A stretch of DNA of 64,000 nucleotides from an uncultured Flavobacteriaceae bacterium (GTDB lineage: Bacteria > Bacteroidota > Bacteroidia > Flavobacteriales > Flavobacteriaceae): NCBI GenBank assembly GCA_943787295.1, contig CALSLW010000002.1:772189-836188 (forward strand). The letters are read 5' to 3'. Of this stretch, positions 26,275 to 34,601 are shown piece by piece. The notes beneath the pieces are model-generated. The model was given only the letters and a program-made list of their open reading frames with translations. It had not been told where the DNA came from and did no database searches. Position 1 is the stretch's first letter; each line of letters begins with the position of its first letter. Both the position numbers and the translations under genes were made by a program.

Positions 26275-27561
26275 ATGAAACAGACACTTCGCACCTATTC
26301 ATTTTTATTTCTTTGTTGTGTGTTCTTTGCGTGTAAAAAAGACAATAATACAACAGCAGATGAAGAGGAAACACCCCAAACCATTATGCCACCTCCCACG
26401 ACTGTAGTCACTGACACCACTAATGATGGAACTACCGACACCACTAGCATGACTATGACTTCAACCAGTACCGGAGGAGACGCTTTTCCGGTAGATGAAC
26501 CTGTTATTTTAGCTTACTTCCCTTCATGGTCAGAGAACTTTGTTTCGGCGGGACAGCCGTCTAAGCTTAGAGATATACCCGCTTTTGTCAATCATGTTTT
26601 TTTGGCTTTTGCAAAGCCTAATCTAAGCTACCTTAAAGGCAGTTATGATCTTTCTGGCACAGGGATAGAAGTCCCGTATGACGGCTGCACCTTAAAAGAA
26701 AGTATAGGCGCTTTAAAAGCAAAAGGGATCAATGTCATCCTCTCGGTAGGAGGAGAAACCTATTGGCGCGACGCCTCTTCTTATGAGATTGATTACGCTC
26801 AAATTAAAGACCTTGTAGATGACATTGGTTTCGCAGGGATCGATTGGGATTTTGAACCAGATGGCTCCTTTCAGCAAATAGGAAACGAATTGAACGTCAA
26901 CCGTTTTATCACTTTTTTTAATGAATCCCGAAGCATTATGCCAAAAGAAGAGGGCTATTTATTGGCCTGTGCTCCTGCTGGAGTAGGCGCCTTAGGCGGG
27001 CAATTTAACGATGACCCTGATTCTCCCTTTCGATACGAGCAACGCAATACGATAACGGGCGAAAATGATGATTTACTTTTTCAAGGTACCCAAAGCACAA
27101 ATGGAATCAACCTCTATGGCTTTGGCTCAACGGGACATATGATCCCAGTAATTAAAGCCGTGGGGGATAAAATCGACCTGATTGCCTATCAAGGGTATAA
27201 TACTGGCGGCAGTAATAATCGAGCAATTATGTACGATGCTTATGCTTATTACGCAGCTCAATATGGTTTTGTTGTTGCTGCTGGAGTCCACTATCCTCCA
27301 GAACCCTGGGGTCCTTTTTACGACTATACCCATGAAAACGTTGCCATGCTAAGCGAGCATATTTATAGTCATCCAGAACGCGAGGAGCGCAATGACGGGA
27401 TCATGATTTGGCAACTCCTTTTAGAAGGGAGCGACAGCTCGGGCTATTCTTATTTAAACACCGCCTCTAAGGTCCTTAATGGAATGCCTGTTGGCACTGC
27501 TGTGAGTCAAGCCAACATCTTCTCTCTCGAGCCCTATAGTGGCGGTGTAGCAGGCTGCTAG
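26275..27561 (+). CDS. GH18 glycosidase lipoprotein, ended by an in-frame amber codon
   Basis: A lipoprotein (lipobox FFAC, Cys20) with a Thr-rich linker (residues 23-66) and a GH18 barrel, the fold of chitinases and endo-N-acetylglucosaminidases. The catalytic strand reads AGIDWDFE at residues 187-194: Asp190, Asp192 and the acid Glu194 of DxxDxDxE are kept, but the first Asp is Ala. A second barrel signature is INVILSVGGE. ATG 26275 is chosen over 26239 because it starts the signal peptide. The TAG at 27559 cuts the protein at 428 residues; the same frame continues with a chitin-binding-like module to 27762. The lipoprotein should be surface or periplasmic. Chitin as substrate is likely but not proven. 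Confidence 0.85.
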   Translation: MKQTLRTYSFLFLCCVFFACKKDNNTTADEEETPQTIMPPPTTVVTDTTNDGTTDTTSMTMTSTSTGGDAFPVDEPVILAYFPSWSENFVSAGQPSKLRDIPAFVNHVFLAFAKPNLSYLKGSYDLSGTGIEVPYDGCTLKESIGALKAKGINVILSVGGETYWRDASSYEIDYAQIKDLVDDIGFAGIDWDFEPDGSFQQIGNELNVNRFITFFNESRSIMPKEEGYLLACAPAGVGALGGQFNDDPDSPFRYEQRNTITGENDDLLFQGTQSTNGINLYGFGSTGHMIPVIKAVGDKIDLIAYQGYNTGGSNNRAIMYDAYAYYAAQYGFVVAAGVHYPPEPWGPFYDYTHENVAMLSEHIYSHPEREERNDGIMIWQLLLEGSDSSGYSYLNTASKVLNGMPVGTAVSQANIFSLEPYSGGVAGC

Positions 27562-27762
27562 GGTGGGGCCGGTGGTACAGCTACTCTTTGCGATATTGCA
27601 GTTTACAACCCCGCCAATCAATACCCCAATCCAGGAACTCAAGTGGTACACAACTGTCAAATTTGGCAAAACAAATGGTACATTAACCCGAACGAAATCC
27701 CCGGAGAAAACGACGGCTGGGAAAAAGTAGGCGACTGTACAGAAGGAGAGGGCTGTAGTTAA
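27562..27762 (+). pseudogene. detached C-terminal CBM5/12-like chitin-binding module of the GH18 gene
   Basis: Reading on in the same frame past the amber codon gives 66 codons ending in TAA. The product has a Gly-rich linker, then PANQYPNPGTQVVHNCQIWQ, WYINPNEIPG and WEKVGDC, the aromatic pattern of small carbohydrate-binding modules of families 5/12. It has no start codon of its own in a suitable place. It is therefore best read as the former C-terminus of the GH18 protein, lost by one nonsense change, unless the stop is suppressed. Confidence 0.75.
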
Positions 27763-27800
27763 TTTAAGTAGTTGGAACACAAAATGACGGCCCCCAATAA

Positions 27801-28208
27801 ATGAAACATCTTACCACCGTGAAACACCTACCCACCATTATTAATTTTACTGCGGGTCTATTACTTTTAATGTTAGGGCTAGCAGGCTATGCTTCTCCAG
27901 AGTGGTTTTTTACCCATAAATACGATGTGTTAATGCCCAGTCCGCAAAGCAGGACCATTTTAAGGGTCATGATGGGCTTTATGGCAGTAATGGGCACCAT
28001 ATGGCTAGCAGCATGTGTTTTGTTCTTTAATCAACGCCGATTATTGCTTTTGACTGGTATTATGACCGCTGGGTTTGTTGCGTCAAGAATAGGCGGCCTT
28101 TTGATCGATGGATTAGAGCAGCACTTTACTTATTTTGAATTGGGTTTTGAAACAATCGCTCTAATCGTTATTATTGTGGTTTATAGGCTCACCCGACCTT
28201 CTCAATGA
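27801..28208 (+). CDS. small membrane protein, DUF4345-like
   Basis: A 135-residue protein with four predicted membrane helices and the segment SRTILRVMMGFMAVMGTIWL, followed by GFVASRIGGLLIDG, which resembles DUF4345 proteins. No catalytic motif is visible and the function is unknown. Its stop overlaps the next start by 4 bases (ATGA), so it is cotranslated with the acetyltransferase. An in-frame GTG at 27819 is an alternative start. Confidence 0.65.
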   Translation: MKHLTTVKHLPTIINFTAGLLLLMLGLAGYASPEWFFTHKYDVLMPSPQSRTILRVMMGFMAVMGTIWLAACVLFFNQRRLLLLTGIMTAGFVASRIGGLLIDGLEQHFTYFELGFETIALIVIIVVYRLTRPSQ

Positions 28209-28759
28209 AAACAACTTCTGGCTTTCGATCGAACAGCATATATTTTTTGCCTTTAAAAAAAGAGCACATTGCCTTAGTCAACACCTTACATGCTTATCCA
28301 GAAGTAGCGCGATACAATACTATAGGTGTTCCAAAAGATCTTGAGACGACCGCAAAAATCCTGGCCCACAAAATCGATGAGAACCAAGAAAGCGCCTTGG
28401 GCTGGGCGCTCTATGACACTCGTAAAAACTTTATCGGCGAAGCGGGAATAATCCTAGCGCCACAGCGCTTTCAAAAAGCGGAAATTAGTTATTCCCTTGC
28501 TCCAGATCAATGGAATAAAGGGCTAGGTACTGAAATTGCAAAGCAACTCATCCAATATTGTTTTAATGATTTAGGGCTACATCGTGTAGAAGCTGGGGTA
28601 GCAGTCCACAATCACGCCTCTATTCGGGTGCTAGAAAAAGCAGGAATGAACCGGGAAGGAACCCACCGTAAAATCCTTCCGCTATCTTCAGGATGGACCG
28701 ATAATTACGCTTATGCGATACTAAAAGAAGAATGGAAAGCATTAGAGCGTAACCTCTAA
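28205..28759 (+). CDS. GNAT family N-acetyltransferase (RimJ/RimL type)
   Basis: A 184-residue acetyltransferase of the RimJ/RimL branch, which uses acetyl-CoA to modify N-termini of proteins or small amines. The acetyl-CoA loop region is QWNKGLGTEIAKQLIQY (a variant of Q/RxxGxG/A), followed by HRVEAGVAVHNHASIRVLEKAGMNREG, the signature of this branch. The substrate is unknown. It overlaps the upstream membrane gene by 4 bases, and its 3' end overlaps manA (opposite strand) by 18 bases. Confidence 0.88.
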   Translation: MKTTSGFRSNSIYFLPLKKEHIALVNTLHAYPEVARYNTIGVPKDLETTAKILAHKIDENQESALGWALYDTRKNFIGEAGIILAPQRFQKAEISYSLAPDQWNKGLGTEIAKQLIQYCFNDLGLHRVEAGVAVHNHASIRVLEKAGMNREGTHRKILPLSSGWTDNYAYAILKEEWKALERNL

Positions 28760-29719
28760 AAACTTAGCTTTTCCCTTCAAATGAATTCCTTCTTGGGCAG
28801 CAGGAATGAGTACAGTTTGGCCTTTGGTTATCATCAAGGGATGATCATTGGCCATCAAGTTAGCTTCTCCTTCAACACAAATTAATACACTAAAGGCATC
28901 TCGCGTTTTATAATCAAGCTTAATTGACTCCTCGACGACAAGGAAAGCCGTTTTAAAGAAAGGAGTATCTAGGAAAAGATTGGATTGATTTGGTTTTTCC
29001 TCAATTTGTAAAACCTCTTGCTGTTCTAAATCAAAGTTGATTGCCTTGATCGCCATGTCTTGATGCAATGCTCGTTTTGTGCCTGTTTTTGCATCAATTC
29101 GGTTGTAATCATAGACCCTGTAGGTAATATCAGAAGTTTGTTGGATTTCAGCCAGAACAATGCCGCCACCTATGGCGTGAACTAGACCAGCGGGGACATA
29201 GACTGCTTCTCCTTTTTGAATGTTTACACGATGTAAAAGTTCCTCAATGCGATTTTCGTTTAGAGCGGAAGCATAGCTCGCAGGATCAATTTTTTTATTA
29301 AAGCCTAAGATAAGTTCAGCTTCTTTTTCTGCCTCCATGATATACCACATTTCGTTTTTCCCTAAAGAATTATGCCTTTCTTTCGCTAGCTCATCGTTAG
29401 GGTGAACTTGAACAGAAAGGGGAATTTTAGCATCGATAAATTTAATGAGCAAAGGAAAGTTTTTTCCGTGTTGTTCGACAACTGTTTTCCCCAGTAAGGC
29501 CTCTGGATTTCGTTCAATAAGTTCAGGAAGGCTAAGTCCTTTAAAAGGCCCGTCCGCGACAATAGAAGGAGCACCTTCTACAGCCGAGATTTCCCAAGAT
29601 TCGCCTATTTTATTTCCTTCGATATCACGGTTTAAAATAGCATTTAGTTTGTCTCCACCCCATAAGCGGTACTCATATTGTGGAACAAACTGCAAAGGAT
29701 ACAATTCAGTTTTTTTCAT
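28742..29719 (-). CDS. manA: mannose-6-phosphate isomerase, class I
   Basis: A 325-residue zinc enzyme interconverting mannose-6-phosphate and fructose-6-phosphate, feeding GDP-mannose synthesis or mannose use. Metal-binding elements are visible: QVHPND and GKNEMWYI, then PAGLVHAIGGGIVLAEIQQTSD. The C-terminal cupin half is complete. The short form of about 320 residues is the one usual in Firmicutes and Bacteroidota. It has its own -7 element at 29730-29737. Confidence 0.93.
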   Translation of the reverse strand: MKKTELYPLQFVPQYEYRLWGGDKLNAILNRDIEGNKIGESWEISAVEGAPSIVADGPFKGLSLPELIERNPEALLGKTVVEQHGKNFPLLIKFIDAKIPLSVQVHPNDELAKERHNSLGKNEMWYIMEAEKEAELILGFNKKIDPASYASALNENRIEELLHRVNIQKGEAVYVPAGLVHAIGGGIVLAEIQQTSDITYRVYDYNRIDAKTGTKRALHQDMAIKAINFDLEQQEVLQIEEKPNQSNLFLDTPFFKTAFLVVEESIKLDYKTRDAFSVLICVEGEANLMANDHPLMITKGQTVLIPAAQEGIHLKGKAKFLEVTL

Positions 29720-29729
29720 GTTGCTGAGC

Positions 29730-29737
29730 CAAAGTTA
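29730..29737 (-). promoter_or_regulatory. -7 promoter element of manA
   Basis: The minus strand reads TAACTTTG, a perfect TAnnTTTG match 10 bases upstream of the ATG. Confidence 0.55.
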
Positions 29738-29866
29738 ATTAAATGTCCTAAGGACTGCTTCAACTAAGAGGTTTTTTTTTCTATAATCCTCCAGATGAAG
29801 AAAAAACACTTTTTGATTTTTGATCTCCAAAACGAAAAACGGAGACTTAGATGGGCAAAAAAGGCT

Positions 29867-29874
29867 TACCTTTC
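29867..29874 (+). promoter_or_regulatory. -7-like element of the SdpI-family gene
   Basis: TACCTTTC matches TAnnTTTG at all but the last position and lies 7 bases before the ATG at 29882, favouring that start over the ATG at 29795. Confidence 0.4.
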
Positions 29875-29881
29875 TAGAATA

Positions 29882-30241
29882 ATGTTAAGCAATGTTATGA
29901 CAAATCCTTTGGTTTTAATTTTATGCATTAGCGGACTAATTTTTTTGCTAGCCGGGTTTATTCAACAGCGTTTTCCGCCGAAGAAAATCAATCATTTGTA
30001 TGGATATCGCACGTCAAATTCGATGAAGTCGCAAGAAAGTTGGGACTTTGCGCAAGAATACTCTGCCAAAAAAATGATGAAAATGGGCACTTATATCACT
30101 GCATTAGGTTTGTTAGCATGGAGTATTGATTTTCAGTTCTCTTGGTCTGTTTGGATCGCATTAGTCATTGTGACGATTAGCCCACTATTAATGCTCTTAC
30201 AAGTGGAAACAGAACTAAAAAAACGCTTTCCTAAAAAATAA
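29882..30241 (+). CDS. SdpI family membrane protein
   Basis: A protein of 119 residues with three membrane helices. The segment INHLYGYRTSNSMKSQESWD between the first and second helix is the SdpI family signature. SdpI itself gives Bacillus immunity to the SdpC toxin, but most family members have no known toxin partner and none is seen here. The frame is open from 29795, giving 29 extra charged residues; the start at 29882 is chosen because the first helix follows at once and a -7-like element precedes it. It is directly followed by the metallo-beta-lactamase gene. Confidence 0.78.
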   Translation: MLSNVMTNPLVLILCISGLIFLLAGFIQQRFPPKKINHLYGYRTSNSMKSQESWDFAQEYSAKKMMKMGTYITALGLLAWSIDFQFSWSVWIALVIVTISPLLMLLQVETELKKRFPKK

Positions 30242-31063
30242 ATGCATTATACCAAGAGACATCAATTTGGTCCGATTGAAAGTTTGCAAATGGGCGTAGG
30301 CTATTTTGGGCCACCTCCCGTTTCTGTTCACAGTTTTTATATAGATGGTTTGTTGATTGATACGGGTCCGCCTAAATTGGGTAATGAATTACTTCAATGG
30401 CTAGATAAGAAAGCCTTACAACAAGTCTTTATCACTCATCACCACGAGGATCATTCTGGGAATGTCAATCCCATTTCATCCCAATTTGATGTACCCATTT
30501 ATGGTTCTTTAGGCTGCAGTGAATTGGTTCAAGGTAAAGTAGGGACTAGCCTGCCGCAAAAACTCTTTTGGGGAACACCAGTGTTTACCGACCGGGTGAT
30601 GGCCTATAACAAAACAGCGCTTAGTACTGCTAAGTACAATTTTGAATTGATTCCTATTCCTGGGCATGCCGAAGATCAAGTGGCTTTGTTTGAAGCCAAT
30701 CAAGGCTGGCTTTTTTCGGCGGATGCCTTCGTAAGTCCACAGATTAAATACTTTATGAAAAAAGAGTCAATGGCGCAGCAAATCGAGTCATTAAAGAAAA
30801 TGGTCGCCCTGGATTTTGATCTTTTATTGTGTTGTCACAATCCTATTACAAAAGGAGGAAGAGTATTATTGCAACAAAAAATTGATCATTTAGAGGCCTA
30901 TTATGGCTCGGTGGTTTATTATCACCAAAAAGGGCAATCTCCCCGCCAAATTTTAAAAAGCATAGGGGTTAAAGAACGCTGGTTGCAATACTTTTTTTCT
31001 GGTGGGAACATGTGTGCCATCAACATGGTAAAGGCGGTGATTAGAGATGAGCAAAACCGTTGA
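30242..31063 (+). CDS. metallo-beta-lactamase-fold hydrolase
   Basis: A 273-residue protein with the zinc-binding HHHEDHSGN motif (HxHxDH pattern), the later PGHAEDQVALFE strand and a metal-bridging Asp in LFSADAF. The family includes glyoxalase II, lactonases and many hydrolases; the substrate cannot be assigned. A C-terminal helical region (residues about 200-270) looks like the winged-helix-like tail found in LACTB2-type enzymes. It begins 0 bases after the SdpI-like gene, so both are probably cotranscribed. Confidence 0.86.
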   Translation: MHYTKRHQFGPIESLQMGVGYFGPPPVSVHSFYIDGLLIDTGPPKLGNELLQWLDKKALQQVFITHHHEDHSGNVNPISSQFDVPIYGSLGCSELVQGKVGTSLPQKLFWGTPVFTDRVMAYNKTALSTAKYNFELIPIPGHAEDQVALFEANQGWLFSADAFVSPQIKYFMKKESMAQQIESLKKMVALDFDLLLCCHNPITKGGRVLLQQKIDHLEAYYGSVVYYHQKGQSPRQILKSIGVKERWLQYFFSGGNMCAINMVKAVIRDEQNR

Positions 31064-31142
31064 TAACATAAGGATATCTCCTCTTTAAGTTCGTTCTTCT
31101 TAACCTCACATTTTGTATTTTTAAAAACAAGAAAATTTTGAT

Positions 31143-31580
31143 ATGATTCAACTTGCTGTAATTAACGAAAGTCCTTATGAATTGCCGGCATATGCTACGG
31201 CATCTTCCGCAGGATTAGATCTCAAAGCGGCTTTAGACCAGACGATCACCCTGCGTCCTTTAGAGCGTAAAATCATCGGGACAGGGCTTAAAATCGCTCT
31301 TCCTGAAGGCTATGAAGCTCAAGTTAGACCACGTTCTGGCTTAGCGGCAAAACACGGACTTACGGTATTAAATGCACCAGGAACAATCGATGCAGATTAT
31401 CGCGGAGAAATAGGGGTGATCCTAGTCAACCTATCTAATGAAGCAGTAGAAATTAATCCCGGTGAAAGAATCGCTCAATTGGTCGTTGCCCAATACACCC
31501 AAGTGGATTGGCAAGTGGTTGAATCTCTCGACAGCACCGATCGAGGAGAAGGAGGATTTGGCAGCACTGGTAAAAAATAA
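31143..31580 (+). CDS. dut: deoxyuridine 5'-triphosphate nucleotidohydrolase
   Basis: A 145-residue trimeric dUTPase that hydrolyses dUTP to dUMP, limiting uracil in DNA and supplying thymidylate synthesis. All motifs are present: [21 protein letters not shown], the [13 protein letters not shown] motif with the catalytic Asp, RIAQLVV and the C-terminal [10 protein letters not shown] lid. It leads an operon with the nucleotidyltransferase, DUF4292 and EnvC-like genes. A 7/8 match to the -7 consensus (TATTTTTA) lies at 31116-31123. Confidence 0.96.
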   Translation: MIQLAVINESPYELPAYATASSAGLDLKAALDQTITLRPLERKIIGTGLKIALPEGYEAQVRPRSGLAAKHGLTVLNAPGTIDADYRGEIGVILVNLSNEAVEINPGERIAQLVVAQYTQVDWQVVESLDSTDRGEGGFGSTGKK

Positions 31581-31589
31581 CAATATCGC

Positions 31590-32606
31590 ATGAAAATAAT
31601 TGTTCCCATGGCGGGTCGTGGTTCCCGACTAAGGCCTCATACTTTAACTGTCCCTAAACCCCTTGTCCCTGTTGCAGGAACGCCTATAGTTGAACAGTTG
31701 GTCAACGATATTGCTGGGGTGGTCAATCAACCGATTGAAGAAGTCGCTTTTATTTTAGGTGATCCAGCTTTTTTTGGCCAAGAAATCGTCGCTCACCTTA
31801 CAAAAGTTGCTGAAAACCTAGGCGCTAAAGCGAGTATTTATCGCCAATTGAACCCACTGGGGACTGGGCATGCGATTATGTGTGCAGCACCCTCTTTAAG
31901 CGGGCCAGCAGTGGTGGCGTATGCAGACACCCTTATTAGGGCAGATTTCCATATTGACCCAGCCGCAGATGCGCAAATCTGGGTAAAAAAGGTGGAGAAC
32001 CCATCGGCTTATGGGGTGGTGCAACTCGACAACTCAAACGCCATCACAGAACTGGTTGAAAAACCGACTCAATTTGTTTCTGACCTAGCGGTGATAGGCA
32101 TCTATTATTTTAAGGCCATTGAGGAATTAAAAACAGAGCTACAATTCGTGATTGATCAACAACTCACCCACGGGGGAGAATATCAAATCAATGACGGAAT
32201 AAAAGGCATGATGCGTAACGGAAAACGCTTTGTCCCAGGAGAAGTGAACGAATGGATGGATTGCGGAAACAAAGCAATTACAATAGAAACCAACACAAAA
32301 ATGCTTCACTTTTTAGCAGAAGAAGGCAAAAACCTCGTCGACACTAGTGCGACACTAGAAAATAGCACGATTATTCCCCCCTGCTTTATTGGCAAGAATG
32401 TTGTATTAAAAGACAGTACAGTAGGTCCTGGAGTATCCATAGGGGAAGGGAGCAAAATTGTCAATGCAACAGTAAAAGAATCGATGATTCAAAACCATTC
32501 AATTGTGCAAAATGCTACCTTAGAAAAGGCAATGATTGGGAATCATGTGCGTTATAATGGGGAGTATACTACAATAAGTATAGGGGATTATTCAGCATTA
32601 GAATAA
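31590..32606 (+). CDS. sugar-phosphate nucleotidyltransferase
   Basis: A 338-residue enzyme with the nucleotidyltransferase loop MAGRGSRLRPHT at residues 7-18, the LNPLGTGHAIMCA nucleotide-contact region, VAYADTLI with the metal-binding Asp, and a C-terminal left-handed beta-helix with hexapeptide-like repeats (NATVKESMIQN, NATLEKAMIGNH). This two-domain layout matches glucose- or mannose-1-phosphate nucleotidyltransferases of the RfbA/GlmU-related type. The exact nucleotide and sugar are not readable. It lies 9 bases after dut and abuts the DUF4292 gene. Confidence 0.88.
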   Translation: MKIIVPMAGRGSRLRPHTLTVPKPLVPVAGTPIVEQLVNDIAGVVNQPIEEVAFILGDPAFFGQEIVAHLTKVAENLGAKASIYRQLNPLGTGHAIMCAAPSLSGPAVVAYADTLIRADFHIDPAADAQIWVKKVENPSAYGVVQLDNSNAITELVEKPTQFVSDLAVIGIYYFKAIEELKTELQFVIDQQLTHGGEYQINDGIKGMMRNGKRFVPGEVNEWMDCGNKAITIETNTKMLHFLAEEGKNLVDTSATLENSTIIPPCFIGKNVVLKDSTVGPGVSIGEGSKIVNATVKESMIQNHSIVQNATLEKAMIGNHVRYNGEYTTISIGDYSALE

Positions 32607-33383
32607 ATGGAAAAAGGAATAAAATATTTTTATCTGCTCTTGATTTTAGGCTTTTTGACCGGCTGTAAAACAGTGCGTGTATTGCCCAATAAAGCCCCAG
32701 TAAAGCGCGTTGATTTAAAAGTATTAGCCGCTGAAATCGTCAAGGCAGAAGAAAACATTAACACTTTTAGAGCCCGCATTAAAGCAGAATACAATGACCA
32801 AAAGCGCAAACAAAGCGTCAATGTCAATTTTCGTTTAGAAGACAATAAAACTTTTTGGATGAGCGCAAATATGCTTATCCCCATCGCAAAAGTTTTGATT
32901 ACCCCAGAAGAGGTCCAGTTTTATGAAAAGTTTCAGAAAACCTATTACAAAGGCGATATTGCTTTTATCAACCAGCAGTTAGGAACAGATTTTAGCTTTA
33001 AGGACATACAAAACATTTTTCTAGGCTATCCTATTTCAGACATTAAAAACGAAAAATTCGAGCGTATTTCTCATCCACAGTATTACGTTTTGAGCCCAAA
33101 GGCAAAAGGGCTGCGTTTTCGACCGACTTACTTTTATGACCCAGTCAACTTTCGTTTAAAAGAACAACGCTTTTTAGTAGCAGGCACAGGCCAAAGTTTA
33201 AGCATTAAATACACCCAATATCAACAAGTAGAAGGAAAACTAGTGCCAAAGAAAATTGAAATCTCCACCTTTGACGGAACGAACTTTTTACAACTATCGC
33301 TGGATTATCTAAGGGTTGATTTTCCCAAACGACTAACCGTTCCTTTTAATATTCCTGCAGGATACAAGAAAATTGAGTTATAA
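32607..33383 (+). CDS. DUF4292 family lipoprotein
   Basis: A 258-residue lipoprotein (lipobox LTGC, Cys20) of the Bacteroidota family DUF4292. The mature protein is rich in beta strands (for example NTFRARIKAEYNDQKRKQSV and FRLEDNKTFWMSANMLIPIA), resembling the LolA/LolB-type open barrel. A role in envelope lipid or lipoprotein handling is therefore plausible but not shown. It is squeezed between the nucleotidyltransferase and the EnvC-like gene with no gaps. Confidence 0.85.
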   Translation: MEKGIKYFYLLLILGFLTGCKTVRVLPNKAPVKRVDLKVLAAEIVKAEENINTFRARIKAEYNDQKRKQSVNVNFRLEDNKTFWMSANMLIPIAKVLITPEEVQFYEKFQKTYYKGDIAFINQQLGTDFSFKDIQNIFLGYPISDIKNEKFERISHPQYYVLSPKAKGLRFRPTYFYDPVNFRLKEQRFLVAGTGQSLSIKYTQYQQVEGKLVPKKIEISTFDGTNFLQLSLDYLRVDFPKRLTVPFNIPAGYKKIEL

Positions 33384-34595
33384 ATGCGCAGTAAAAAAGG
33401 CCTTAGTGTTTTCTTTTTCCTTTTGGCAACATTCGCATGGACACAAAACAATAGACAGGCGAAACTAGAAGCTCAGCGCAAACAACTTCAGGTAGAGATT
33501 AAACAAATCAATAGCCTTTTGTTTTCTAATAAAAAACTAGAGAAAACGGCCCTAACACAGGCCGAAGATCTCGCAGTTAAAATTAGTTTAAGACAGCGAT
33601 TGATCAGGGTGACGAATGAAGAGGCCAACCGCTTGACCCAGCAAATCAACCTCAATCAAAAAACCATTGAACGTCAAGAAAAAGAATTAAAAGACTTAAA
33701 AAGTGAATACGCAGAGATGATTCGCTTTGCTTATGCGAGTAAATCTGCCCAAAGCCGCTTGATGTTCTTATTCTCTTCTGAAAGCTTTTTACAAGCCTAT
33801 AAACGCTTTCAATACTTAAAACAATACGCTGCATTTAGAAAAAAACAAGGCCTTCTAATTGCCGAAAAAACAAAGACCCTAGAAGCGCTAAATGAAACTC
33901 TTTTAGTTCAAAAACAAAAGAAGGAAGTTTTAGTGAAAGAAAATAGGATTGCACAAAATGAACTTACAGCAGAACGATTAGAACAAAAAGAGCGCATTAG
34001 CAGCTTAAAGAATAAAGAACGTTCCCTGGAAAAACAAATTCAAAAGAAACAGCGTCAAATAGCTGCTTTTGACAAAGAGATTCAGCGCTTAATTAGAGCG
34101 GCCATTGCTGCCTCTAATAAAGCAGCTGCAGGAAAAAACAAAGCGGTTTTTACTTTAACTCCAGAAGCGCAATTAATTGGCAAAAACTTTACGGCAAATA
34201 GAGGAAAACTCCCCTGGCCGGTAGAACAAGGAGTGGTGACCTTGGGCTTTGGAACACAAACTCACCCTGTTGTTAAAACGACTAAGATTCAAAGCAATGG
34301 GGTAACCATTGCCACGCCAGATAATGCAAAAGTGCGTGCGGTATTTAAAGGGATAGTGATGCAGGTATTCTCTTTTAAAGGTAGTAATCCAGGAGTGTTA
34401 ATCCAACATGGAAATTATATCACCAGCTATTCAAATCTAGCGGTTGTATATGTTAAAAAGGGACAAACCATTGATGCAAAACAAGCCATAGGAGAGGTTT
34501 TTACCCATCCGACAACAGAGAAAAGTGAGTTAAAGTTTTCTGTATTTCAAAACACAACACCAGTCAACCCAAAGAGTTGGGTTTATCGAATGTAG
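33384..34595 (+). CDS. EnvC-like murein hydrolase activator
   Basis: A 403-residue periplasmic protein: signal peptide (about residues 1-20), two long coiled-coil stretches (about 22-110 and 160-245) and a C-terminal LytM domain. The LytM zinc ligands are lost: the H-x3-D position reads QSNGVTI and the HxH position reads ELKFSVF. It should therefore not cut peptidoglycan itself but activate an amidase, as EnvC does during cell separation. It is the last gene of the dut operon and is convergent with the SPOR-domain gene. This contrasts with the intact M23 enzyme at 5072. Confidence 0.9.
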   Translation: MRSKKGLSVFFFLLATFAWTQNNRQAKLEAQRKQLQVEIKQINSLLFSNKKLEKTALTQAEDLAVKISLRQRLIRVTNEEANRLTQQINLNQKTIERQEKELKDLKSEYAEMIRFAYASKSAQSRLMFLFSSESFLQAYKRFQYLKQYAAFRKKQGLLIAEKTKTLEALNETLLVQKQKKEVLVKENRIAQNELTAERLEQKERISSLKNKERSLEKQIQKKQRQIAAFDKEIQRLIRAAIAASNKAAAGKNKAVFTLTPEAQLIGKNFTANRGKLPWPVEQGVVTLGFGTQTHPVVKTTKIQSNGVTIATPDNAKVRAVFKGIVMQVFSFKGSNPGVLIQHGNYITSYSNLAVVYVKKGQTIDAKQAIGEVFTHPTTEKSELKFSVFQNTTPVNPKSWVYRM

Positions 34596-34601
34596 TTTAG
34601 A

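Noticed and set aside
27559-27561. TAG as a recoded amino-acid codon
   Set aside because: No sign of a suppressor or insertion element, and a UAG-decoding genome cannot be shown from one codon; a nonsense mutation is simpler.
29882-31063. SdpI-like protein plus metallo-beta-lactamase as a toxin-immunity unit
   Set aside because: No SdpC-like toxin, bacteriocin precursor or matching export gene is near; SdpI homologues are common without toxins.
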